A DNA stretch of 64,000 nt from Halococcus agarilyticus (GCF_000334895.1 NZ_BAFM01000003.1:174121-238120); one strand, 5' to 3'. Positions 55,468 to 63,609 are shown, counted from the stretch's first letter. The notes: generated by a model from the sequence alone, not told the origin. Made by a program: numbers and translations.

Positions 55468-55644
55468 ATGATCGATCCGACCTCCGACGTCGGCGGGAGC
55501 ACCGAGGAGACCGCGCCGACGTGTACGACCTGTGGCGAAGCGATCGTCGACGAGCCGGACCACCGCGTGGTGACGCGGATCGACGAGGACGAGGTACGAA
55601 CCGAACATTTCTGTGACGAGGACTGTCTCGCGGCCGACGACTGA
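55468..55644 (+). CDS. Small zinc-binding protein (DUF7576-like)
   Basis: 58 aa, ATG 55468 to TGA 55644. It is acidic with two Cys pairs, CTTC (residues 19-22) and CDEDC (49-53), typical of a single treble-clef/zinc-ribbon knuckle (TCTTCGEAIVDEPDHRVVTR, then TEHFCDEDCLAADD). Haloarchaeal DUF7576 proteins look like this. It begins 46 bp after glmU on the same strand and may be co-transcribed. Too short for many gene-finders. Confidence 0.72.
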   Translation: MIDPTSDVGGSTEETAPTCTTCGEAIVDEPDHRVVTRIDEDEVRTEHFCDEDCLAADD

Positions 55645-55785
55645 GCGCTCGCCGACGCGTTCGACACTGGATGAAAGGACTACCGCCGTGACCGCTGACT
55701 GGTTCTGGGAGACTCGCCACTCCCTCCGGTGTTCCGTGCCGTCGGGGTCGACCGAACCCCCTCCGCCGACGCTCACTCTGTGCGA

Positions 55786-56202
55786 TCAGGACAGCTCGTC
55801 GAATCGATCGACGGCACTGCCGGCGACGTCCATGTCCTGCTCGACTGCGCCGCCGCTGACGCCGATCGCACCGACGAGCTCGTCGTCGTCGTGGAGTGGA
55901 TACCCTCCACCGAAGATCACCATCCGGTCGTCGTTGGTGTTCTGGATGCCGTACAGCGACTCGCCGGGCTGGGCCATCTCGCCGAGCGTGTCCGTCGCCA
56001 GCTCGTAGCACGCGGCCGTGTACGCCTTGTTCCGGGCGATGTCGATCGATCCGAGCCACGCGGTGTCCATCCGGCGGTTGACGATGAGCGTGCCCTCGGC
56101 GTTCGCCACCGCGATCACCATCGGGTTGTCGATCTCCTCGGCGCGTTGCTCGGCCGCGTCGGCCAGCTCCTTCGCCATGTCTAGTGGTATCGCCTCGACC
56201 AT
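55786..56202 (-). CDS. GlcG/HbpS-family protein
   Basis: 138 aa from ATG 56202 (MVEAIPLDMAKELADAAEQ); an ATG at 56250 is an alternative, but the conserved start and TATA spacing favour 56202. The fold signature includes NPMVIAVANAEGTLIVNRRMDTAWLGSIDIARNKAYTAA and IFGGGYPLHDDDELVGAIGVSGG. HbpS members bind haem and others are accessory proteins of small-molecule catabolism. It is divergent from the formaldehyde-dehydrogenase-like gene (118-bp gap), suggesting a shared control region. Confidence 0.85.
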   Translation of the reverse strand: MVEAIPLDMAKELADAAEQRAEEIDNPMVIAVANAEGTLIVNRRMDTAWLGSIDIARNKAYTAACYELATDTLGEMAQPGESLYGIQNTNDDRMVIFGGGYPLHDDDELVGAIGVSGGAVEQDMDVAGSAVDRFDELS

Positions 56203-56227
56203 GCCTATCGACGCACGGCTGCCGGTC

Positions 56228-56234
56228 ACATATC
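56228..56234 (-). promoter_or_regulatory. TATA-like box of the GlcG-family gene
   Basis: Minus-strand GATATGT lies about 28 nt before ATG 56202; a second AT-rich run (56236-56246) lies just upstream. Confidence 0.4.
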
Positions 56235-56281
56235 TCTTGTTATTATCCATCAAAGATCCGTCATTCGGGCGGCACAAGACC

Positions 56282-56302
56282 TAATGCGCTTCCTCAGCAT
56301 TA
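56282..56302 (+). promoter_or_regulatory. Inverted repeat in the formaldehyde dehydrogenase promoter
   Basis: Arms TAATGC (56282-56287) and GCATTA (56297-56302) with a 9-bp spacer, centred about 29 nt before the ATG at 56321, i.e. where the TATA/BRE elements are expected. A candidate operator. Confidence 0.4.
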
Positions 56303-56320
56303 TCACGATGGATCATACCA

Positions 56321-57484
56321 ATGTCGATGGAAGCCGTCGTCTACCAAGGCGAACACGACGTGGCCGTCGAGGAGGTCGACGAGCCCGCAATCGAGCACCC
56401 GAACGACGTGGTGGTCGACATCACGACCTCGTGCATCTGCGGGTCGGACCTCCACATGTACGAGGGCCGGACCGACGCCGAGCCGGGGATCGTCTTCGGC
56501 CACGAGAACATGGGGATCGTCGAGGCGGTCGGCGACGCGGTGAGCACGATCGAGGTGGGCGATCGGATCGTCCTTCCCTTCAACGTGGCCTGTGGGTTCT
56601 GTGAGAACTGCGAGAACAACAAGACCGGCTTCTGCACCAACGTCAACGAGGGGTTCGCCGGCGGGGCGTACGGCTACGTCGCGATGGGACCGTACCAGGG
56701 TGGTCAGGCCGAGAAACTCCGCGTTCCCTACGCGGACTTCAACGCGCTCCAGCTCCCCGAGGGTGACGAGCACGAGGACTCGTTCGCGCTGCTCGCGGAC
56801 ATCTTCCCGACCGGGTGGCACGGCACCCGGCTCGCGAACCTCCAGCCGGGCGAGTCGATCGCCATCTACGGGGCGGGGCCGGTGGGAACGATGGCGGCCT
56901 ACAGCGCGAAGCTCCAGGGAGCCTCGGAGATCTACATCGTGGATCGCGTGCCGAGCCGGCTCGACCTCGCCGAGGAGCACTGTGACGCCCATCCGATCAA
57001 CTTCGAGGAGGCGGACCCGGTCGAGCAGATCAAAGAGGCCCACGGGGGCGGCGTCGACAAGGGCGTCGACGCGGTGGGCTACCAGGCGATCGACGCGGAC
57101 AAGGAGGGTGACAGCGCGTACGATCCCGCCCGGGAGAACCCGGCGATCGTCCTCAACAACCTGATCCAAACTGTGCGCCCGACCGGCCAGCTCGGCATCG
57201 TCGGGCTGTACGTCCCCTCCGATCCGGGTGCGCCGGATCAGATGGCGGGACAAGGGAGGTTGGGAATCGACTTCGGGAAACTGTTCGAGAAAGGGCAGAA
57301 GCTCGGCACCGGCCAGTGCGACGTCAAGTCCTACAACCGCCGGCTGCGCGACATGATCATCGAGGGGCGTGCCGACCCGAGCTTCTACGTCTCCCACCGC
57401 GAGCCGCTCTCGAACGCCCCGGAGATGTACGAACGCTTCGACAACCGCGAGGAGGGCGTCACGAAGGTCCTGCTCGAACCGTAG
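56321..57484 (+). CDS. Zinc-dependent alcohol dehydrogenase, glutathione-independent formaldehyde dehydrogenase type
   Basis: 387 aa. Catalytic zinc ligands are C40 (SCICGSDLHMY) and H61 (FGHEN); structural zinc cysteines are C91, C94, C97 and C105 (ACGFCENCENNKTGFC). The NAD loop is AIYGAGPVGTMAA. The inserted loop and GVDKGVDAVGYQAID section match formaldehyde dismutase/FdhA-like enzymes. It oxidises formaldehyde or other aldehydes/alcohols without a thiol cofactor. Divergent from a GlcG-family gene. The start is at ATG 56321; ATG 56327 is equally possible. Confidence 0.88.
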   Translation: MSMEAVVYQGEHDVAVEEVDEPAIEHPNDVVVDITTSCICGSDLHMYEGRTDAEPGIVFGHENMGIVEAVGDAVSTIEVGDRIVLPFNVACGFCENCENNKTGFCTNVNEGFAGGAYGYVAMGPYQGGQAEKLRVPYADFNALQLPEGDEHEDSFALLADIFPTGWHGTRLANLQPGESIAIYGAGPVGTMAAYSAKLQGASEIYIVDRVPSRLDLAEEHCDAHPINFEEADPVEQIKEAHGGGVDKGVDAVGYQAIDADKEGDSAYDPARENPAIVLNNLIQTVRPTGQLGIVGLYVPSDPGAPDQMAGQGRLGIDFGKLFEKGQKLGTGQCDVKSYNRRLRDMIIEGRADPSFYVSHREPLSNAPEMYERFDNREEGVTKVLLEP

Positions 57485-57592
57485 CTCGTCACGAGTCTCG
57501 GTGGTCGTTGCGATCGTTCGACGGCTTTTGCACGAACGTTGGAAGACCGGGATCGGGGTCGGTGTCGTGACCGCTACGATCACGACGCCAAC

Positions 57593-57706
57593 GAGAACCG
57601 CCAGCCACGAGCCTCCCCAACCGACTCCCTCGCTCGCTACGCTCACTCGGTCATCCCTCGCACGACGGTTGCGCGCCGATGAACGGCGCGCAGCGCGCGC
57701 CACCGC
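57593..57706 (+). repeat. Dispersed intergenic element, family B, copy B2
   Basis: About 114 bp in the 351-bp gap after the dehydrogenase gene. It begins GAGAACCGCCAGCCACGAGC and has CCTCCCCAACCGACTC, TCATCCCTCGCACGA, a perfect hairpin GCGCGCCG-ATGAA-CGGCGCGC (57671-57691), and the end GCGCGCCACCGC. Same orientation as B1; the hairpin sequence differs from B1 and B3. The rest of the gap (57485-57592, 57707-57835) holds no gene I can support. Confidence 0.65.
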
Positions 57707-57835
57707 AGTTGGGATCGGGTGTCTCGTTGTCGGACCACCCGCTGGTTCCTGATCGGGTCCCGTCGCGGACGGAACCACCCGTTCGTCGACACGAACACGT
57801 ATTGCTGCCCGGGACCAACGATCAGCCGACCGCCG

Positions 57836-57988
57836 ATGTGTCAGTACTGCACCGCCAGGACCGACGGCTGGACGGCACTGCTCGAGTACGACGAGGTGTT
57901 TCAGTCGACACGACGGAACGCCGGCACCGAATCGACCTACGGGTTCCACGAGTCGTGGGACGAACTCCGCGAGCAGGTCTCGCCCTGA
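57836..57988 (+). CDS. Possible 50-residue small protein
   Basis: Frame from ATG 57836 to TGA 57988 with a CxxC near the start (MCQYC), followed by a globular-looking acidic stretch (WTALLEYDEVFQ ... YGFHESWDELREQVSP). Codon use is typical of the genome and it ends 9 bp before the convergent CobW gene. No family is recognised, and it might be the remnant of a larger gene. Low to moderate support. Confidence 0.4.
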   Translation: MCQYCTARTDGWTALLEYDEVFQSTRRNAGTESTYGFHESWDELREQVSP

Positions 57989-57997
57989 GAGCGCTCG

Positions 57998-59137
57998 CTA
58001 CACCGTCGGAAACGGATCGTCGAGCGCGGCCCGGTCGTCGGGGTCGCCGTCGTCGAGCAGGCAGGCGTCGAGCCCGTCGACGATGCCCGCCTCGTCGAGG
58101 CCCGTGCCGATGAACACGAGTCGTGTTCGTCGGTCGTCCTCGTCACTCCACTCCCCGATCGGGCCGGCCTGGACCGACGGACCCGCCTGGTTCAGCCCCA
58201 TCACGTCGTCGCGACCGGCGAGCCGGAAGACGCCCTTCGCCCGGATCAGCCCCTCGGCCCACGAGTCGAGCCACGCATCGAGCCGCTCGGGGTGGAACGG
58301 TCGGTCGCGAGCGTAGACGAAGGAGGAAACGCCGTGTGTGTCGGCCGCCGATCGTCCGGCGGCGTGATCGTGGTCGTCCTGCTCCTCCTCGCTCCCCTCC
58401 TCGCTGGCGAGCGCACGCTTCCAGCCGGCCGAACGTGTCGCCGCCGCGAAATCGAACCGCCCGGTGTCGAGAACCGAATCGGGATCGATGTCGGCGTGTT
58501 CGGTGCGAACGAGCTCGGCCCGGGGCTGGAGCGTGCGGATCGTCGCCTCGATCTCGCCCAGCTGTTCGTCGGGAACCATATCGCACTTGTTGAGCAGAAG
58601 CACGTCGCAGAACTCGATCGCCTCGATCAGCACGTCCGCGAGCGGACGGTCACCCTCTGACCCGGCGTCGCCGGGCAACGACGCCCCCGCGTCGAACTCC
58701 TTCCAGAACCCGTAGGCGTCGATCACCGACACCATCGTATCGAGACGATAGAACTCGGTCGGATCGACCTCGCTATCCGCAGAGCCCTCAATAAACGTCC
58801 GTGCGACCGGGATGGGCTCGCTGATGCCCGACGACTCGACCACCAGGCAGTCGAACTCGCGGGTCTCGGCGAGGCGGGCGGCCTCGGTCAGGAGGTCGTC
58901 CCGGAGCCGACAGCAGATGCAGCCGTTCGAGAGATCGACGATCCCCGGCTCGTCGTCACCCGTCGAGCGATCGAGGAGGTCGGCGTCGACGTTCACCTCG
59001 CCCATGTCGTTGACGATCACGGCGACGTCGCGGCCGCCTGGATCGTCGAGCACGCGGTTGAGCAGCGTCGTCTTGCCCGCGCCGAGGGGGCCGCTCACGA
59101 CGGTCACCGGGATCGTTTCGGTCGATCCGTTCGTCAT
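57998..59137 (-). CDS. CobW/ZigA-family metal-chaperone GTPase
   Basis: 379 aa from ATG 59137; an upstream GTG adds six residues. Walker A is GPLGAGKT (16-23), followed by the family's metal motif CICC (C73-I-C75-C76), LLLNKCDMV as the guanine-specificity motif, and the CobW C-terminal domain. A His/Asp-rich insertion (EEEQDDHDHAAG) is typical of zinc-handling members. It probably delivers Zn or Co to client enzymes. Separated from moaC by 51 bp on the same strand. Confidence 0.9.
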   Translation of the reverse strand: MTNGSTETIPVTVVSGPLGAGKTTLLNRVLDDPGGRDVAVIVNDMGEVNVDADLLDRSTGDDEPGIVDLSNGCICCRLRDDLLTEAARLAETREFDCLVVESSGISEPIPVARTFIEGSADSEVDPTEFYRLDTMVSVIDAYGFWKEFDAGASLPGDAGSEGDRPLADVLIEAIEFCDVLLLNKCDMVPDEQLGEIEATIRTLQPRAELVRTEHADIDPDSVLDTGRFDFAAATRSAGWKRALASEEGSEEEQDDHDHAAGRSAADTHGVSSFVYARDRPFHPERLDAWLDSWAEGLIRAKGVFRLAGRDDVMGLNQAGPSVQAGPIGEWSDEDDRRTRLVFIGTGLDEAGIVDGLDACLLDDGDPDDRAALDDPFPTV

Positions 59138-59188
59138 CGTGTCGTCCGTGGGCACGGAGCAGCATAACCTTCAGCCGCAGCCACCGCC

Positions 59189-59704
59189 TCACAGGTTCCG
59201 CTTCCGTTTCTCCACTACGCGAACGTCCTCGATCGCGGTCTCGGGATACTGGCCGTCCTCGTCCTTCTCGGCTGCCTTCGTCATGTCCCAGATCGTGTTC
59301 AGTCCCGTCGTCACACCCTCCAAGGCCTCCATCTCGCAGCCCGTCTTCCCCGTGGTCTCGACCGCGACTTCGATGGTCACGGTCTCCGACCCGAGATCGA
59401 ACTCGGTCTCGACGTTCGTGATCGGGATCTGGTGACAGAGCGGGATCGTCTCCCAGGTGTGTTTCACCGCCCGAATCGCGCCGATCCGTGCGGTGGCGAG
59501 CACGTCACCCTTCCCGATCTCGTCGTCCCGGACCGCTTCGACGGTCGACTCGCGCAGCCGGATCGTCCCGTGCGCGATCGCCCGGCGCGCGGAGTCGGGC
59601 TTGTCGCCGACATCGACCATCTGCACGTCGCCTTCCTCGGTGGTGTGGGTCAGGTCGTCGCCGTCGGTCGCATCGCCGTCGGCCCCACCGTCCTCACTCG
59701 TCAT
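59189..59704 (-). CDS. moaC: Cyclic pyranopterin monophosphate synthase
   Basis: 171 aa; an acidic N-terminal extension of about 25 residues precedes the MoaC core. Motifs: QMVDVGDKPDSARRAIAHG, IPLCHQIPITNVETEF and VETTGKTGCEMEALEGVTTGLNTIWDM. It rearranges the MoaA product in molybdenum-cofactor synthesis. Its start overlaps the end of the upstream nnr gene by 11 bp, so the two are translated together, a pairing seen in haloarchaea. Confidence 0.95.
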   Translation of the reverse strand: MTSEDGGADGDATDGDDLTHTTEEGDVQMVDVGDKPDSARRAIAHGTIRLRESTVEAVRDDEIGKGDVLATARIGAIRAVKHTWETIPLCHQIPITNVETEFDLGSETVTIEVAVETTGKTGCEMEALEGVTTGLNTIWDMTKAAEKDEDGQYPETAIEDVRVVEKRKRNL

Positions 59705-61130
59705 CGTCGTCCCGGAGCGCGTTCGGCACCGCGTCGAGCAGTTCGGAGGCGAGCAGCCCGTCGCCGCGCCCGAGGTGCTCGGCCGCGCGGCCGTTGACGT
59801 AGGGAGCCATGCAGGCCGCCTCGTACGGATCGTGGGTCGCCAGCAGGGCCGCCGTGATCCCCGCGAGCACGTCGCCGGTCCCGCCGACGGTCATGCCCGG
59901 CGTGCCGGCACGACAGATCCGGGTGGTCTCTCCATTGGAGATCACGTCGTCTTTCGCTTTCGCCAGGACGACGTGACCCAACTCGTCCGCGAACGACGCG
60001 ATTTCGTCGGTCGCACTCCGGAGGTCGTCGACAGCCGGCCCGCCCATTTCGGCGAGTTCGTGGCGATTGGGGGTGCAGACCAGCGTGGCGTCGGTGTCGA
60101 CCTCGGGGACCACCGAGAGCGCGTCGGCGTCGATCACCGCGAGGCCGTCGAACTCGCGGAGGAACTCCCGAACCGCTTCGAGCGTCTCGTCGGCGGTGCC
60201 GAGCCCCGGGCCGAGCACCACCACGTCGTCGTGGTCGGTCGCGGTCTCGACGAGGCCCTCGACCTGATCCGGCGAGAGCTGCTCGGCGTCGTAGGGCTGG
60301 ACGATGAGGTCCTCGGCGTAGCCCGCGATCGGCTCGAAAACGTCCTGTGGCACCGAGACGAACGCGAGGTCCGCGCCCGCACGCAGCGACGCCTCGGCCG
60401 CGAGCGCGGGCGCGCCGGTGTAGGGGCCGCCGCCGATCACGAGCACCCGGCCCGAATCGCCCTTTGCGGCGTGGGGATCGCGCGTGTTCGTCCGGAGATC
60501 CCCGGGGCCGACGAACCGCTCGGCCGCTCGCGGGATCCCGATATCCACGACGCGAACCGCTGCGTCGAGCTCGCCGAGGCCCGGTTTCTCGTCGTGGAAC
60601 GTCACGATCGAATCGGCCTCGATCGCGCCGCTCGTCGCCTCGCCGGTGTCGGCGTCCACGCCGGAGGGCACGTCGACCGCGACGACGGTCGCGTCGGTAG
60701 CGTTGATGGCTTCGGCGGCGGTGGCTTCCGGCTCGCGGAGCGCACCCGTCACACCTGTCCCGAGCATCGCGTCGACCACCACGTCGGGATCGCCGAGGTC
60801 GAGATCGCGCGAATCCCGCACTTCCGTGGCGTCGTACTCGCCCTCCTGGAGTGCGTCCCAGTTTTCGCGCGCGATCTCGGTCGCAATCGTCGCGGCCCGC
60901 CCGAGCAGGCGTGTTCGTGTGTCGTGCTCGTCGAGGAATCGAGCGGCCACGAACGCGTCGCCCCCGTTGTTCCCCCGGCCGGCGACGATCGTGACCTGCG
61001 CGCCCGGCTCCACGATATCGCGGACCACACGCGCGACCGCGTTGCCGCTCGACTCCATCAACTGCTTTCTCGGCACGCCGAGCGCCGCGGCGTTCGCATC
61101 GACGGCGGCCATCCGGTCTGTCGCTATCAT
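59694..61130 (-). CDS. nnr: Bifunctional NAD(P)H-hydrate epimerase/dehydratase
   Basis: 478 aa. The N-terminal YjeF_N/NAXE domain (1-205) shows VAGRGNNGGDAFVAARFL, and the C-terminal NAXD domain (about 215-478) shows GGGPYTGAPALAAEASLRAGADLAFV and the ATP/ADP site GGTGDVLAGI near 424. It repairs NAD(P)HX formed by damage or heat: the first domain epimerises and the second dehydrates using ADP. It is upstream of moaC with an 11-bp overlap. Confidence 0.93.
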   Translation of the reverse strand: MIATDRMAAVDANAAALGVPRKQLMESSGNAVARVVRDIVEPGAQVTIVAGRGNNGGDAFVAARFLDEHDTRTRLLGRAATIATEIARENWDALQEGEYDATEVRDSRDLDLGDPDVVVDAMLGTGVTGALREPEATAAEAINATDATVVAVDVPSGVDADTGEATSGAIEADSIVTFHDEKPGLGELDAAVRVVDIGIPRAAERFVGPGDLRTNTRDPHAAKGDSGRVLVIGGGPYTGAPALAAEASLRAGADLAFVSVPQDVFEPIAGYAEDLIVQPYDAEQLSPDQVEGLVETATDHDDVVVLGPGLGTADETLEAVREFLREFDGLAVIDADALSVVPEVDTDATLVCTPNRHELAEMGGPAVDDLRSATDEIASFADELGHVVLAKAKDDVISNGETTRICRAGTPGMTVGGTGDVLAGITAALLATHDPYEAACMAPYVNGRAAEHLGRGDGLLASELLDAVPNALRDDDDE

Positions 61131-61167
61131 ACCGATGGGTCGGCCGCCGATGGATTAAGCGTGCGGG

Positions 61168-61446
61168 CTATCGCCGAATCTCGAAGCCCGACTCGCCGTC
61201 GGGGTCGTCGTACTCGACCTCGACGCTCTCGACCGAGGCGGCGTCGCTGCCGGTGTGACACCACTCGACCACCGACTCGACCGCGTCCTCCTCGCCCTCG
61301 AAGACCGCCTCGACCCGCCCGTCGTCGAGGTTTCGCACCCAGCCATCGACGTCACGCTCGCGGGCGGCGTCGCGGGTGCTCGCGCGGTAGTAGACGCCCT
61401 GCACGGTTCCAGAGACGAACACGTGTGCGCGAGTACGGTTCGACAT
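61168..61446 (-). CDS. acyP: Acylphosphatase
   Basis: 92 aa from ATG 61446 (MSNRTRAHVFVSGTVQGVYYRASTRDAA). The phosphate loop VQGVYYR contains the catalytic Arg, and the Asn equivalent is in GWVRNLDDGRVEAVFEGE; the usual 'GVxFR' is 'GVYYR'. It hydrolyses acyl phosphates. Single gene between nnr and ogg on the same strand, but gaps of 37 and 71 bp make a loose operon possible. Confidence 0.93.
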   Translation of the reverse strand: MSNRTRAHVFVSGTVQGVYYRASTRDAARERDVDGWVRNLDDGRVEAVFEGEEDAVESVVEWCHTGSDAASVESVEVEYDDPDGESGFEIRR

Positions 61447-61517
61447 GGACGGTCGTTCGTCGGCCGAACACAAAACCGGGCGTGGTTCGCGGTCGCCGAT
61501 CGAACACCGCTCGACGG

Positions 61518-62441
61518 TCAGTCGCCGTTCGGCGCGTCGCCACCGCCCCGGAGGTAGTGAAACACGTGGGTCTGGACGTAACCCGCGTGCTCGCCGCCGA
61601 ATTCCCGACGAATGGCCCGCGAAGTCTCGGCGTACGAGCCGCGATCACAGTCGGGGAAGTGCTCGGCGATCGCGGTCTGGATCCACGTATCGAGCGGGAC
61701 GGCTTCGAGGTAGCCGAGCGAGAAGAGGAGCACGCAGTCGGCAACCTTGTCGCCGACGCCCACGAACTGCTTCAGGTACTCGCGGGCGGCCTCGTACTCC
61801 TTCCCTCGGGCGTCCTCGGGGCGCACCTCGTCGCTCGCGACGAGTTCGGCGGTGCGCTCGACGTAGGGCGCGCGATAGCCGAGCGAGCACGCTCGGAGAT
61901 CGGCCTCGCTCGCCGCAGCCAGCTCCTCTGGCGTCGGAAAGGCGTGGTAGGTCTCGCCGTCGAAGTCGACGACGGAGCCGAACTCCCGCGCCAGCGCGCG
62001 CTGCATCCCGTGGATCCGCCCCACCCGCATCTGGGCCGAGCAGATGAACGCGATCAGCGTCGCGAAGGGTGGGTCGCGGACGATGCGCAGGCCGCGGTAG
62101 GCGTCGAGCGCGGCGTCGATCAGCGGGTCGTCGGGCGCTGCCGCCTGAAGCGCGTCGAGATCGTCGTCGAGCCGGAGCAGGTGCGTCAGCGGGGCGACGG
62201 CGTCGGTCGTCGCCTCCCACTCGAGGCGGCCGTCGGCCTGTCGCACGCGGACGACCTCGCGCTCGCCGGTGAAATCGGTCGGCAGCACGGTCGTGTACCA
62301 CGCCGACCCGCCCGAGACCGCGGATCGCTCGTAGGAGCCGCCGTCCTCGCGGGACCAGCAGAAGGACTGGCCGCTTTCGAGCGTCGCCTGGAGGTCGATC
62401 CCGCCCGCGAGGTCGTCGAGATCGATCGTCCCGGATTCCAT
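61518..62441 (-). CDS. ogg: 8-oxoguanine DNA glycosylase/AP lyase (Ogg family)
   Basis: 307 aa from ATG 62441 (a GTG four codons upstream is less likely). The N-terminal OGG_N-like domain runs to about 120, followed by an HhH-GPD domain. The hairpin and catalytic pair are in FVGVGDKVADCVLLFSLGYLEAVPLDTW: Lys232 (Schiff base) and Asp251, both present. It excises 8-oxoG from DNA. The enzyme layout is that of eukaryotic OGG1 rather than the shorter archaeal AGOG. Confidence 0.92.
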   Translation of the reverse strand: MESGTIDLDDLAGGIDLQATLESGQSFCWSREDGGSYERSAVSGGSAWYTTVLPTDFTGEREVVRVRQADGRLEWEATTDAVAPLTHLLRLDDDLDALQAAAPDDPLIDAALDAYRGLRIVRDPPFATLIAFICSAQMRVGRIHGMQRALAREFGSVVDFDGETYHAFPTPEELAAASEADLRACSLGYRAPYVERTAELVASDEVRPEDARGKEYEAAREYLKQFVGVGDKVADCVLLFSLGYLEAVPLDTWIQTAIAEHFPDCDRGSYAETSRAIRREFGGEHAGYVQTHVFHYLRGGGDAPNGD

Positions 62442-62525
62442 CACCGGAGCCACGCCGCGGGGCGGATTGGCCCTTTCGACTCGGTCCGCCCCAACGTTGA
62501 TACCGCCCGACTGAGAAGGTCACGC

Positions 62526-62978
62526 ATGGACTGTCGAGTCGTCGTCGAGGCCGCCGTGCCCGTCTACGACGTCGAGACGGCGGACGAGGCCGTGCGGATC
62601 GGCATCTCGAAGACCGGTGAGATGCTCAACCCCGACCTCAACTACGTCGAGATCGAGATGGGCACGCGCACGTCACCCTCCGGCGAGGAGCTGGAGCCGG
62701 CGTTCATCGTCGCCGACGAGGCGCTCGTCGCGCTCGAACTCGAGATGACGGTGTTCAACGTCGAACGCGAGGAACACGCCGCGCGGATCGCCCGCACCGA
62801 GATCGGCCAACGACTCGAAAACATCCCGCTCGAAGTGCTCGAAATCGAGGTACTCGATGAGGACACTGAGGACGCCGAGGAGGACACGAACGACGGGGCG
62901 GCCGACGAAAGTACGGCCGACGAAGGGGACGACGTTCTCCCCGAGTTCGACGAGCTGCTCGACGACGACTCGAAATAG
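62526..62978 (+). CDS. DUF555 (UPF0212) family protein
   Basis: 150 aa from ATG 62526. The core MDCRVVVEAAVPVYDVETADEAVRIGISKTGEMLNPDLNYVEIEMG matches the archaeal DUF555 family of small euryarchaeal proteins; the C-terminus (about 108-150) is an acidic tail specific to halophiles. Function unknown. The open frame extends over 3 kb upstream but without coding character, so only this ATG is used. Divergent from ogg (84-bp gap). Confidence 0.88.
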   Translation: MDCRVVVEAAVPVYDVETADEAVRIGISKTGEMLNPDLNYVEIEMGTRTSPSGEELEPAFIVADEALVALELEMTVFNVEREEHAARIARTEIGQRLENIPLEVLEIEVLDEDTEDAEEDTNDGAADESTADEGDDVLPEFDELLDDDSK

Positions 62979-63031
62979 CCAGCGCTGGCGCTACTGGGGA
63001 GAAGCGTCGACAGGAACGCTGCTATGGCCGT

Positions 63032-63268
63032 TCAGTCGGCAGCAGCCGGTACCGTCTCGCTCTCCGCGCGACGCATCTCGCCGGTGATTCCCTCGGCGAG
63101 CGCGAAAACGGCTTCCTTGTGGTCGGTCTTCGACTTGTGAATCGATGTCGGTCGAACGCCGAGGGACTCGTACCCCTCGTACTCGACCGCCGTCCCTGTT
63201 CGGGCTTCGTGGTGTTTGCGTACCTCTGCAAGCAGGCCGTGGAGGTGGATGAGCTCCTGCTTTTTCAT
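63032..63268 (-). CDS. UPF0058 family protein
   Basis: 78 aa from ATG 63268 (MKKQELIHLHGLLAEVRKHHE), which is the conserved family start. Conserved EYEGYESLGVRPTSIHKSKTDHKEAVFALAEGI follows. The family is a small four-helix-bundle dimer of unknown role in euryarchaea. A TATA-like box at 63294-63302 lies about 30 nt upstream, consistent with a leaderless transcript. Confidence 0.92.
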   Translation of the reverse strand: MKKQELIHLHGLLAEVRKHHEARTGTAVEYEGYESLGVRPTSIHKSKTDHKEAVFALAEGITGEMRRAESETVPAAAD

Positions 63269-63293
63269 AGGCAACTGGTCCTAGCGACTGGAG

Positions 63294-63302
63294 GGTTATA
63301 GT
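63294..63302 (-). promoter_or_regulatory. TATA-like box of the UPF0058 gene
   Basis: Minus-strand ACTATAACC lies about 30 nt before ATG 63268. The remaining 161-bp gap to the next gene holds nothing else recognisable. Confidence 0.5.
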
Positions 63303-63429
63303 AGTGTATTGAGGTCCGTTAACACACGACCGCGGGGAAACGGCGGTTCAGGCCCACGCTGGAGGAATAAGGATCGTGAACGATCGCGCGGCTGTCGAGT
63401 CGTCGATCGGACGGCGTGAGGAACGACGA

Positions 63430-63609
63430 CTACCCGAGCTGTTTCAGCGTACTGAGGTCGCGGTCGGTCCGCATGAACTCGGTGATGCGGTAGCTCGCGT
63501 GACAGTTCGGGCAGTGAAACACCGATCCCTGGGCGGGGAGATCGCGCGGCGTCGACCGCCAGTGTTTCGCACACTCCGGGCACAGAAGCTGGACGGCTGC
63601 TTCGTCCAT
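63430..63609 (-). CDS. Small zinc-ribbon protein (DUF7836-like)
   Basis: 59 aa from ATG 63609; an upstream GTG would add five residues. Cys pairs in CPECAKHW and FHCPNCHASYRI form one zinc ribbon (C-x2-C ... C-x2-C). It is similar to haloarchaeal DUF7836 proteins. Function unknown; it may bind nucleic acid. It lies 43 bp from the TFB gene on the same strand, downstream of it, so could be co-transcribed. Confidence 0.78.
   Translation of the reverse strand: MDEAAVQLLCPECAKHWRSTPRDLPAQGSVFHCPNCHASYRITEFMRTDRDLSTLKQLG

Noticed and set aside
59457..62978. A continuous 1173-codon plus-strand open frame
   Set aside because: Apart from its last 150 codons (DUF555) it runs antisense to moaC, nnr, acyP and ogg, its translation is arginine-rich and without recognisable domains, and it is expected from high-GC third-position bias.
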